Positions 8,184 to 15,861 of a DNA stretch of 36,827 nt are shown here, piece after piece. The notes under the pieces are model-generated. The model was given only the letters and a program-made list of their open reading frames with translations. It was not told the DNA's origin and did not search any database. This DNA is from CAYRSS01 sp964426945 (GTDB lineage: Bacteria > Planctomycetota > Phycisphaerae > UBA1845), in NCBI GenBank assembly GCA_964426945.1, contig CAYRSS010000040.1, positions 1-36,827 of the forward strand. Direction: 5' to 3'. Each line of letters opens with the position of its first letter. Positions within the stretch are counted from its first letter, which is position 1. A program made the position numbers and the translations under genes.

Positions 8184-9074
8184 ATGAGCACGACACTCTC
8201 TCCCGACAATCCGGGCCGCATTCGGCTGGTGCTGCCCAGCCTGAAGGATCCGCGCGTCATGCTGTCGTGCGCGCTGACGCTGTGGACGGTGCTCGGTCAG
8301 ACGGTGTACTTCTTCAACCGCGACGTGTCGGACATCCTGCTGACCATCGCCACCGCCTGCGTGCTGGACTTCCTGTTGATCATGTTTGTGCTTCGCCAGG
8401 TCACGGTGCCGCTGTCGGCGTACATCACGGGCCTGTCGATCGGCCTGCTGCTCGAAAGCTTCGACTGGCGTGTGTACGTCGTAGCCGCGGGGTGGGCGAT
8501 CCTGTCGAAGTACCTGATCCGTGACGCGCGGCGACACTTCTTCAATCCGTCTAACTTCGCGATCGTGATGTGCCTGCTGTTTTCGGGCGGTGTGGCCACG
8601 GTCGCGCCGGGATCGCAGTGGGGCGCACACTATCCCGTCGCCCTGGCGATTCTCTGCCTGGGTCTGCTGATGATGAAGCGCGTCAAGCGACTGGACCTGG
8701 CGCTCGCCTGGCTGGGTGGCTACGTCGTCATGGGGCTGGCGCGGATGGCGATGGGCCAGGGCGGGCTGGTCTTCGTGCTGGGGCCGATGACAGGGGCGGA
8801 GTTCGCGCTCTTCACCTTCTCGATGATGCCCGATCCCAAGGCATCCCCGCCGACACCGCGGGGACGCATCGTGTGGGGCTTGTCGCTCGCGCTGATGGAC
8901 GGGGTGATGCGCTACTTCGAGATCCGCTACTCGATGTTCTACGCGTTGTTTATCCACACGGCGGCGCTGCCGCTGCTTCACGCGGCCGCCGCGCGGGCGG
9001 GCTTCCGCGAAAACGAGCCCTGGCGGCTGCTTGAGATTCCCTTCGCCCGGCGCGCCGCCGGAGAAGTCCGCTAG
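8184..9074 (+). CDS. NqrB/RnfD-like polytopic membrane protein (UnbU-like)
   Basis: The 296-residue product has about seven to eight hydrophobic segments. Two blocks resemble NqrB/RnfD: RRHFFNPSNFAIVM in the middle (family F-N-P-x-N-F) and FSMMPDPKASPPTPRGRIVW later (family T/M-x-D-P-x-x-P-T plus G-R). The Ser/Asp-GAT flavinylation motif that carries covalent FMN in NqrB/RnfD is not seen, so it may not carry covalent flavin. No other Rnf or Nqr genes lie nearby. The gene starts 22 bases after the TPR gene with an AGGGTGAAG-type ribosome site and completes the cassette. Enediyne clusters carry a polytopic protein, UnbU, beside UnbV; this could be its relative outside natural-product synthesis. 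Its stop shares the bases CTAG with the stop of the converging gene. Confidence 0.75.
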   Translation: MSTTLSPDNPGRIRLVLPSLKDPRVMLSCALTLWTVLGQTVYFFNRDVSDILLTIATACVLDFLLIMFVLRQVTVPLSAYITGLSIGLLLESFDWRVYVVAAGWAILSKYLIRDARRHFFNPSNFAIVMCLLFSGGVATVAPGSQWGAHYPVALAILCLGLLMMKRVKRLDLALAWLGGYVVMGLARMAMGQGGLVFVLGPMTGAEFALFTFSMMPDPKASPPTPRGRIVWGLSLALMDGVMRYFEIRYSMFYALFIHTAALPLLHAAAARAGFRENEPWRLLEIPFARRAAGEVR

Positions 9075-10003
9075 CGCTGCCCCGCGCCGCGCAGCGTCCG
9101 TGCCTCGCGCCACGCCCGCAGCAGCGTCAGCAGGCACGCGAGGATCATCAGCGCCCGCCACAGCCGCAGGCCGATCGCCGCCTGGTCCGGCATCCGTACC
9201 GACAGCGCATCCTGCATCACCGCCCACATCGACAGCGACACTTTCACCCCCGTGTGCGCTTCGGGGCCCACGCCTGTCGCCCGCAGCAGCAGCACGAAGA
9301 TGCCGATCAGCCACACCACGTGCAGCAGCGGGATGCCCCACAGCCCGACCGTCAGCAACGTCCGCACCCCGCGCCGCGGCAGCCGGCTCGCCAGCCGCCG
9401 GTACCATGCGGTCTCCATCGAGATGACGATCAGCCCGGCATAGAGCAACCCCGCCGAGACCAGCCGCGCCGCGGGTCGCGGCAGGTCGATGAAGTACTCG
9501 AACGCCAGCGCCGTCGCGTAGTACGCCGCCGTCACCGGTGGCAGGAGTCGACGCAGCCACTCGGCCGGGGCATCGGGCGACTCGCGCGTGGTGATCAGCA
9601 CCGTCGAGGTGGTGTGCAGCGCGGCGACCGACCATCGCGATATGCTCAGCAGGGTAAGCAGGGCGGCGACGCCGAGTGGCCCGCGGTACACCCGCCACGC
9701 CGCGAGCACGCTCAGCATCAGGGCGTCGATAAGCAGGGCGAGCAGGCACACCGCCGCAGCGAGGGCCAGCGTCCGGACGTAATGCGGATCGGCATGCCGC
9801 AGCAGCGGGCGGCGCCGTGATGTTTCCACCGGGGTGCCACACTCGGGGCATCGGCCCTCCGCCGGCAGCCCGCGCAGGTCGTAGCCGCACTCGACGCAGG
9901 AGAGCACCGTCGGGGCGTCACCCTCGGGCGAGGCCGCGTAACCGCCCGCGCGGGCGACTGGCTCATGGGTGGCGGTCAATTCGGCGCCTCGGGCAGGGGC
10001 CAT
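9071..10003 (-). CDS. Zinc-ribbon membrane protein of planctomycete type
   Basis: The 310-residue product carries an N-terminal zinc ribbon, Cys36-x2-Cys39 (CVECGYDLRGL) and Cys52-x2-Cys55 (CPECG), followed by roughly six to eight hydrophobic helices spread from about residue 78 to 300. This combination is common in Phycisphaerae and relatives and has no known function. The start ATG at 10003 lies inside the 3' end of the upstream endonuclease gene (28-base overlap), and no other in-frame ATG precedes the ribbon. The 3' end overlaps the converging RnfD-like gene by four bases (shared CTAG). A role in membrane biology with a cytoplasmic metal-binding head is only inference. Confidence 0.78.
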   Translation of the reverse strand: MAPARGAELTATHEPVARAGGYAASPEGDAPTVLSCVECGYDLRGLPAEGRCPECGTPVETSRRRPLLRHADPHYVRTLALAAAVCLLALLIDALMLSVLAAWRVYRGPLGVAALLTLLSISRWSVAALHTTSTVLITTRESPDAPAEWLRRLLPPVTAAYYATALAFEYFIDLPRPAARLVSAGLLYAGLIVISMETAWYRRLASRLPRRGVRTLLTVGLWGIPLLHVVWLIGIFVLLLRATGVGPEAHTGVKVSLSMWAVMQDALSVRMPDQAAIGLRLWRALMILACLLTLLRAWREARTLRGAGQR

Positions 10004-10872
10004 AGGGCCGCGGGGTGGGCCGATTCCAAGGCCGACTCTACGTCGTCGGGCAGGGCGGCGAAGAAGTCGAACCCGGTGCGGCGCTCGACTTCGTCGACGG
10101 TGGCCAGGAACGGCTCGAGCTCCGGCGCCCGGCTGTCGATGTTCGGCAGGATGAAGGCCAGCGCCCGCGGCCGGCCGTCAGTTTCGTCGATGACCAGGCA
10201 GTAGAACGCGCTCGGCACCCGCACCGGCGCGTTCGGCAGCGTGGTCCGCGGCCCCTCGAAGATCGGCCCGACGATGACCCAGGCGCGGCCGTAGTGGTCG
10301 GCCCAGCCTTCCACGAAGCGAGCGCCGCGCTTCGCCCCGGCGATCCACTCCTCCAGGTCGCCCCAGTGGCCGTCGTTGAATTCGTGGAACTGCGGACAGA
10401 CGTTGGACATCACGAAGGTCGCGTCGTTGCCCGGCTGACCGAAACGCGAACTGATCGCGAAGCGCGGCGCCATGTGGCCGCGATCGAACCCGCTGTGCGT
10501 GTAGTCGTCATGCGTGATGCGGGCCGCGGTGGCGTCGTCCCGCCGGAATCGCCGGGTGGGATACGCCTGCAGGTCTGCGGCCGGTCCGATCGCGTAGCAG
10601 ACCCACGCGGGGTTGGCGTGAGCCTCGGCGTATCCGATGCGAAACCACGTCTTGTCGAGGATCGCGACCGCGGGGCCGGCGGGGGCCGTCACCGGGTCAC
10701 CCGCGTAGCAGAGTCCCTCGCCCCATGAGACACGCGGCGCCAGGTCCGGCGCCGGCGAGGTGGCTGTGCGGGGCGGCGGGGCAGCTCGCCGCGGTGTGCG
10801 ACAGGCCGCGCCGGCGGCGAGCGTCGCCAGCAACAGACAAGTCAGCCCTGCCCATCGGCCGATGCGGCCCAT
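9976..10872 (-). CDS. Secreted DNA/RNA non-specific endonuclease (NUC1 family)
   Basis: The 298-residue product has a signal sequence (hydrophobic 8-22) ending at Cys24, a weak lipobox (GAAC), then a Pro/Ala linker and a beta-beta-alpha-metal nuclease domain. The signature DRGHMAPRF (130-138) contains the general-base His133, and NVCPQFHEFNDGHW supplies the magnesium-binding Asn, followed by the usual W-x-x-LE. The fold cleaves DNA and RNA without sequence preference and would act in the periplasm or outside, for nutrient scavenging or competition. The start is ATG 10872 because it sits just before the signal peptide; the longer open frame upstream is antisense to the BNR gene tail. No immunity protein is recognisable beside it. 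Confidence 0.9.
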   Translation of the reverse strand: MGRIGRWAGLTCLLLATLAAGAACRTPRRAAPPPRTATSPAPDLAPRVSWGEGLCYAGDPVTAPAGPAVAILDKTWFRIGYAEAHANPAWVCYAIGPAADLQAYPTRRFRRDDATAARITHDDYTHSGFDRGHMAPRFAISSRFGQPGNDATFVMSNVCPQFHEFNDGHWGDLEEWIAGAKRGARFVEGWADHYGRAWVIVGPIFEGPRTTLPNAPVRVPSAFYCLVIDETDGRPRALAFILPNIDSRAPELEPFLATVDEVERRTGFDFFAALPDDVESALESAHPAALWPLPEAPN

Positions 10873-10895
10873 CCCATCCCCCCCGGTCCGGTTCC

Positions 10896-12161
10896 TCAGC
10901 GAGCGGCACGCGTTCCCTTGCGCGCCGACTTCCGCCGGGCGGCCGGCTTCGACGCCGGCTTGCGGCCGGCGGCGCGCCTGGCCTTGGGCCGCGCGGTCTT
11001 CTTCTTCGCACCGGTCGTCGGGTTTCGGCGGGCCGGCTTCTCGCGCCAGTCCTTGACGAACCGGACCGCGTGGATCGGCGGCAGGTGTGTCGACAGCGCC
11101 GTCCAGCGGTTTCCGGCGTTTTCGGTGACCCACAGCGAGCCGGTCGAACTGCCGAAAGCGAGTCGACGGCCGCTCTCGTCAATGTCCATGGCGTGACGGA
11201 ACACCAGGTCGTAGGCGTGCTTCTGCGGGAGCCCGCCGGTCAGCGTGCGGAAGGTCCGCCCACCGTCCTGCGTCCGCGTGACCACGACCCTTCCGTCCAC
11301 AGGGATGCGTTTCTCGTCCTTGATGGCCGGCACCAGCCATGCGGTTTTCGGGTCGCTCGGATGCACGGCGACGGCGAATCCGAAGTCGGAGGGCTTGATG
11401 TTCTTGACCGCCCGCCACTCTTCGCCGCCGTTGTCGGTCACGAAGACACCGTTGTGGTGCTGGGCCCACATCCACTGCGGGTTAGAGCGGCAGATCACCA
11501 CGGAGTGCGGGTCCTGGATCGTCGGGTCATACGCCTGCTCAGGCGGCATGTACGCCGCGAACATGCCCTGCGAGCGAACACGCCAACTGGCGCCTCCGTC
11601 GAGCGTCTCCCACACGCCGCCGCAGGAGATCCCGACGAAGACGTGCTTCGAATCCCGCGGATCGACGCAGACCGAGTGAATGGCCGGCCATTCGTAGCCA
11701 CCGCCGAACCAAGCCTTGCGCTTCGGCTCATTCCACAAGGCCTGGTTGCGCTGCCACGTGTCGCCCCCGTCCGCCGAGCGGAACAGCGCCGCCGGCGCCG
11801 CCCCGCACCAGATGACCCCTGGCTCGTCCGGTCCGCCCGGCTCCAGAGCCCAGATGAGCTTGAGCGTCTGGGGCATGACCTTGCCGTCGGGGGTCTTCTC
11901 CGGTTCCGTCCCCTCCGGCAGCGGCGGGTAGACCGGCACGCCGCACTCCGTGAAGGTCTTGCCCCCGTCGGTCGAGCGATGCAGCTTCACGCCGAAGTGA
12001 CCGTGGTCGAGGGCCGCGTACACCCGCCCGTCGCGGTGGTCGTGCATGACGAGGGTGACGTTGTCGCCCAGGAATGCCGTGCCGGTGATCGTCCAGCCCG
12101 CACTACGGCGGGTCAGCGTGAACAGCCCCTTGCGGGTCGCGACGAACATGCGGTCGCTCAT
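10896..12161 (-). CDS. BNR/Asp-box propeller (sialidase-like fold) with basic Lys/Arg/Ala tail
   Basis: The 421-residue product has six Asp-box repeats of the type S/T-x-D-GG-x-T/S-W/F: STDGGKTF, SADGGDTW, TLDGGASW, TDNGGEEW, TQDGGRTF and TENAGNRW, predicting a six-bladed beta-propeller. No signal peptide is visible (MSDRMFVATRKGLF start), so it is probably cytoplasmic, unlike most sialidases. I see no complete sialidase catalytic set, so glycosidase activity is not claimed. The last roughly 44 residues are an Ala/Lys/Arg/Pro tail resembling histone H1, and like the tail of the protein at 284-1006. The gene follows the MoaD/ThiS-like gene by 54 bases on the same strand, with GAGAGG before the ATG; from memory, such a MoaD-like/BNR pair recurs in diverse bacteria. 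Confidence 0.82.
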   Translation of the reverse strand: MSDRMFVATRKGLFTLTRRSAGWTITGTAFLGDNVTLVMHDHRDGRVYAALDHGHFGVKLHRSTDGGKTFTECGVPVYPPLPEGTEPEKTPDGKVMPQTLKLIWALEPGGPDEPGVIWCGAAPAALFRSADGGDTWQRNQALWNEPKRKAWFGGGYEWPAIHSVCVDPRDSKHVFVGISCGGVWETLDGGASWRVRSQGMFAAYMPPEQAYDPTIQDPHSVVICRSNPQWMWAQHHNGVFVTDNGGEEWRAVKNIKPSDFGFAVAVHPSDPKTAWLVPAIKDEKRIPVDGRVVVTRTQDGGRTFRTLTGGLPQKHAYDLVFRHAMDIDESGRRLAFGSSTGSLWVTENAGNRWTALSTHLPPIHAVRFVKDWREKPARRNPTTGAKKKTARPKARRAAGRKPASKPAARRKSARKGTRAAR

Positions 12162-12215
12162 GGAGGTGCCTCTCTCTGGATTCGGATCGGGACCGTCCGG
12201 GCGGGGCGGCAGCGC

Positions 12216-12485
12216 CTACCCCCCGGACAACGCCTGCATGACATACACTTCGCCGGAGGGCGAGACGGGATCGCTCAGCCGCTGGCGATCGCGAATCTGT
12301 CGGCCGTCGACAAAGATGACCATGTGCTGGCGCAGGGCGCCCTGGTCGTCGAGCACGTAGCCCCTGGCGCGGACGTTGTCGGCAAACACCGCGTCGAGCA
12401 CCTCGCGCACGGTTCCGCCCGCCACGTCGCGCGGGGGGCAGGACACATGCCGTTGGATGTTGGCGGTGAAGGTGACACGTGCCAC
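12216..12485 (-). CDS. MoaD/ThiS-like ubiquitin-fold small protein ending in Gly-Gly
   Basis: An 89-residue protein with start GTG at 12485, preceded by GGAG 11 bases upstream. It begins with a beta strand (MARVTFTANIQRHV), contains the helix TVREVLDAVF and strands VIFVDGRQI and EVYVMQALSGG, and ends in the di-glycine tail needed for adenylation or thiocarboxylation in the MoaD/ThiS/ubiquitin family. The internal segment GALRQHMVIFVDG is typical of MoaD-like proteins. No molybdopterin, thiamine or E1-like genes are present here. It is encoded directly before the BNR propeller gene, so its partner is likely that protein rather than molybdopterin synthase. The frame is open further upstream, but that part overlaps the MFS gene and is poor in protein-like features. 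Confidence 0.83.
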   Translation of the reverse strand: MARVTFTANIQRHVSCPPRDVAGGTVREVLDAVFADNVRARGYVLDDQGALRQHMVIFVDGRQIRDRQRLSDPVSPSGEVYVMQALSGG

Positions 12486-12594
12486 GGGAAGAGTGTCTCC
12501 GTTGCCGGCGTCAGGGTGGTGTACGGGATTCGCGCGGCCCGCGGGAGCAGGATAGCGTCCGCCCCGGCCCGCTGTCGAGCGCCGCCTTCGCGCC

Positions 12595-13980
12595 TCAACC
12601 GCCGGGTGCGGCCTGCGCGGCCTCCTGACGGGCCATGTGATGGAACGTGACAAGGCTGGCGATCGACAGGCCGATGGCCAGCGTCCAGAGCTGCCAGCCC
12701 ATCACCTGCCACAGGAACATGCCGAGCACGGGCGCCACCACGCCGCGCAGCCCGGTCAGCGACACGTGGATTCCCATGTAAACTTCTGCTTCTTCCCCCT
12801 GGGCAAAGTGGAGATGGCCAATGTTCCACGCGAGTCGCCCCCCGGCCATGCCCAGCCCGTTGAAGGCCCCCCGGATCACCAGCAGGGAGGCGAGCATCAC
12901 GGTTGCCGACGGGCCGATCCCCTCCGCACCCAGCAGCACCAGCACCGCGAAGAGTTCAAACACCACCGAGCCCAGCCAGCATGCCACGTTGATCACGCGG
13001 AAGCGGATCACCCCCAGCCGGTCGAAGAGCCGCCCCCAACGGCCGATCGTCCCCAGCAGGAACAGCTTCGGCAGGCCGACAACCAGCGCCGTGCTGAACC
13101 AGTAGGCGCTGCCCCCGTCCAGCCCGACGTAGGCGGCCATGTCGCGCGAGATGAGCATGACGATGACCGCCATCGTCAACTGGTTGGATAGGCCCACGAA
13201 GAGCTGTGCCGCCACGTAGGTTGCGTAACGTCGATCCTCGTGCAGGACGCGCATACCGCTGCGGAGGATGAACCCCGGCGAGATCAGCTGCGCCGCCCGC
13301 GCCTTGTCGGGGGCCAGTCCCGCTTCGCGCCGACGGCGGGAATCGCGAAGCTCGCTCGCCTCGCCGCGGATGTGGATGCGGCTCAGGAAGTGAATGCCCA
13401 CGAAGCCGGCCAGCGCCGCCGTCGGGTAGACATAGGTGTACGCCGACGAATCCACATCGCTCAGCCACGCGGCGGCCATCGACGAGACGACCATGCCGAA
13501 CTCGCGCACCGCCTGCAGCCGCGCGGTGATCCTCCCGCGAGAGAGTTGCGGGTAGTTCGCCTTCCACATCGCCGACCGGACCGTCACAACCCCCGCGAGC
13601 AGGATCTGGGCCGCGGCCATCTGGAGAAGGAACCAGATCGCGCCGACGGGACCGACCGGCACAAGGCCGAGCAGGCCCGAGAGCAGGACCGTCGCCATGC
13701 AGAGGTTGGTGTACAGGCGGATCTTCGGGCGCCCCTGACACAGGAGGCCCCAGTGGAGACTGAAGGTGAGCGCCGCCAGCGGCGCCGCCACGGCGATCGC
13801 CGTCAGGAACGCGCCGCCCTGAAAGGTGCGCGTGATGACGATCGCGCCGAACTGCCCCTCGAGCACACCCGCCAGCAGGCTCCACGGCGAGATATGCAGC
13901 ATCTCGTGGACGTAGTTGCGCCGGGTCAGGAAGGGCAGCGAACGAGCGCCGAACACGTCCAAGCAGCGATCCCTCCGCAT
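12595..13980 (-). CDS. MFS-type transporter
   Basis: A 461-residue integral membrane protein with about ten to twelve hydrophobic segments arranged as two halves around a basic cytoplasmic loop (about residues 205-235, with EASELRDSRRRREAG). The N-terminal part places a charged helix (LTRRNYVHEMLHISPW) before the first membrane span, a pattern common in one MFS subgroup of planctomycetes. Substrate cannot be predicted. It is the first gene of a minus-strand run (MFS, MoaD-like, BNR, endonuclease, zinc-ribbon) with gaps of 109, 54 and 23 bases and then an overlap, so co-transcription is possible. The start at 13980 is the most upstream ATG and has no strong ribosome site. Confidence 0.8.
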   Translation of the reverse strand: MRRDRCLDVFGARSLPFLTRRNYVHEMLHISPWSLLAGVLEGQFGAIVITRTFQGGAFLTAIAVAAPLAALTFSLHWGLLCQGRPKIRLYTNLCMATVLLSGLLGLVPVGPVGAIWFLLQMAAAQILLAGVVTVRSAMWKANYPQLSRGRITARLQAVREFGMVVSSMAAAWLSDVDSSAYTYVYPTAALAGFVGIHFLSRIHIRGEASELRDSRRRREAGLAPDKARAAQLISPGFILRSGMRVLHEDRRYATYVAAQLFVGLSNQLTMAVIVMLISRDMAAYVGLDGGSAYWFSTALVVGLPKLFLLGTIGRWGRLFDRLGVIRFRVINVACWLGSVVFELFAVLVLLGAEGIGPSATVMLASLLVIRGAFNGLGMAGGRLAWNIGHLHFAQGEEAEVYMGIHVSLTGLRGVVAPVLGMFLWQVMGWQLWTLAIGLSIASLVTFHHMARQEAAQAAPGG

Positions 13981-14127
13981 CCGCCGAACACCCGGTCAGG
14001 GGTGCCGGCTGGGCGGCCCAAGGCTACAGATTGGCAGGGGGCATCGCAACCGCGGCGCAAAGGCCGACGCGGCCGGGTGAGTGCAGCGGCAGGACTATGA
14101 ATCGTTGGTCGAAGTGGGTCGCAGACC

Positions 14128-15861
14128 TCAGGCGACGGCGGCAGCGCGGCTCTGCTCCATGAACTCGAGCAGCGAGTCGACCTCCTCGGAGAGGCGTTCC
14201 GCGGGCGCGGGCAGGGGGCGCGGCGCCGCTTCCGCATCGGCTTCAGCGCCGACTTCCGAGGGCGAGGCAACGTCCGCGGCGTGGGCCGCGGCCTCGTCCT
14301 CGCGCGTTTCGGTCCCGTTGTGGACAGAGCTGAGCAGTGCACGCAGGTCGGAAAGCGACTCGCGGCTGCTGTCGAGGAGTTGCTCGAGATCGGGCTGGCG
14401 ACCGCTTCCCGATTCGTCGATTTCCGTCGATTCCGCCCTATCGGAGGCTGCCGCGGGCGATCCCGGTCCGCCGGCCGCGCTGGTTTCGACGCGATCGAGG
14501 ATCTGGCGCAGGGCGCCGATCAGGCGGGTGGCCCGCTGCGACTGGCCGCCGAGGCGGTCGCCCATGTCGCGTACGCGGCGCTCGGCTCGGCGATGCTCTT
14601 CGGAGAGTTCGGTCATCCGGCACAGCACCCGGCGCGACTCGGCCAACAGAGACTGGAAGAGCTTCTGCAGCTTGCGCGCCTCGGCCTCACCGCCGCCCAG
14701 CCGCTCCGACGTCTCCCGGGCCTCGTCGACGGCGGCCTGCGCCTCCGCGATCAGATTCTCCATCCGCTCCGCCGCTCCGTGGACGCCGGACAGGTCGCGT
14801 TCGATCGCCGCCACGCGCTGGGCCAGGACCGCCATCTGCGCATCCTGGCCATCACCTGTCGCGGCTGGCGCTCGCCGCCTGCGCGGGCGATCCGCGGCGG
14901 GTCGCGGCCTCGTGCGCCGACGCGGGGCCTCGCTCGCGTACCGGTCATCGTCGAATCCGCTTGGCTCCAGCTCGTGGTCGGCTAGTCGGCCCGCGGCCGT
15001 CGCCGCAGGGCGGCGGTTCGCCAGGCCCGGCGGATCGACATCCACGCTCGGCGCGATCGACATCATCTGCTCGATCACGCTGTTGATCATGCCCGCCGAG
15101 ATACGCGGCTCCTTGCGCGAGTAGGCGATGAGCATCGCGTTGTCGCAGAGCGTGTTGATCAGTCGTGGAAGACCCTGTGAATGACGGTGAATCGCGTCGA
15201 CAGCCTCGGCCTCGAAGAGATCCGGATCGGCTCCACCCGCCACCGTGAGCCGGTGTCGGATGTAGCCCGTGGTCAGTTCGCGCGTCAACTTGCCCAAGTG
15301 GAAGCTGCGGAACAGCCGCTGGCGGAGCTGCCGGAGCGTGCTCGACGCGAACAGCGCCTTGAGCTCGGGCTGGCCGAGGATGCAGATCTGCAGCAGCTTG
15401 GCATCGTCCGCCTCGAGGTTGCCGATCATCCGCAACTGCTCGAAGGCTTCGATCGTCAGGCTCTGCGCCTCGTCCAGAATCAGCACGACGGGTGTGTTTC
15501 GAGCGAATTCGGCCAGGAGGAAGTCGTGCAGCAGCCGGACGAGCTGGGCGTTGCCCGCACCGGCCGGCCGGGCGACTTCGAACTCGTCGAGCACCGACTC
15601 CATCAGGTCTTTCGGGCCGGTCGTTGCATGGTTGATGTTGGCGAAAGCGATCCGCGTGCCGAAGTGGCGCAGCATCATCCGCGAGACCAGCGTCTTGCCC
15701 GCCCCGACTTCGCCGGTCAGCAGGACGAATCCCTTGCGCTCGGTCACCGCGTAGATCAGCGACGCCAGCGCTTCTTCGTGGTCCGGCGTGGAGTAGAAGT
15801 AGCGCGGATCGGGCGTGTTGTTGAAGGGCAGTTCACGCAGACCGAAGAACGCGGCATACAT
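14128..15861 (-). CDS. GspA/ExeA-type AAA secretion ATPase, EPS-locus type, with long coiled-coil extension
   Basis: The first 270 of 577 residues form an AAA ATPase of the ExeA/GspA type that accompanies XrtA/PEP-CTERM EPS loci (TIGR03015-like): the N-terminal MYAAFFGLRELPFNNTPDPR, Walker A GEVGAGKT (50-57), Walker B VLILDEAQ (126-133), then the typical RQRLFRSFHLG and GLPRLINTLCDNAML. Members of that group usually stop near here. This protein continues for about 300 residues: a basic, Arg/Ala-rich linker, a long heptad-like helical region (from VAAIERDLSGVHGAAERMEN to RLIGALRQILDRVE) and an acidic Glu/Ala tail. It is divergent from the Wza-like gene and separated by 341 bases. An energising or assembly role in polysaccharide export is inferred. 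Confidence 0.86.
   Translation of the reverse strand: MYAAFFGLRELPFNNTPDPRYFYSTPDHEEALASLIYAVTERKGFVLLTGEVGAGKTLVSRMMLRHFGTRIAFANINHATTGPKDLMESVLDEFEVARPAGAGNAQLVRLLHDFLLAEFARNTPVVLILDEAQSLTIEAFEQLRMIGNLEADDAKLLQICILGQPELKALFASSTLRQLRQRLFRSFHLGKLTRELTTGYIRHRLTVAGGADPDLFEAEAVDAIHRHSQGLPRLINTLCDNAMLIAYSRKEPRISAGMINSVIEQMMSIAPSVDVDPPGLANRRPAATAAGRLADHELEPSGFDDDRYASEAPRRRTRPRPAADRPRRRRAPAATGDGQDAQMAVLAQRVAAIERDLSGVHGAAERMENLIAEAQAAVDEARETSERLGGGEAEARKLQKLFQSLLAESRRVLCRMTELSEEHRRAERRVRDMGDRLGGQSQRATRLIGALRQILDRVETSAAGGPGSPAAASDRAESTEIDESGSGRQPDLEQLLDSSRESLSDLRALLSSVHNGTETREDEAAAHAADVASPSEVGAEADAEAAPRPLPAPAERLSEEVDSLLEFMEQSRAAAVA

Noticed and set aside
10896..12161. Active sialidase assignment for the BNR protein
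   Set aside because: Asp boxes mark the fold only; the arginine triad and Tyr/Glu pair of sialidases were not seen, and there is no signal peptide.
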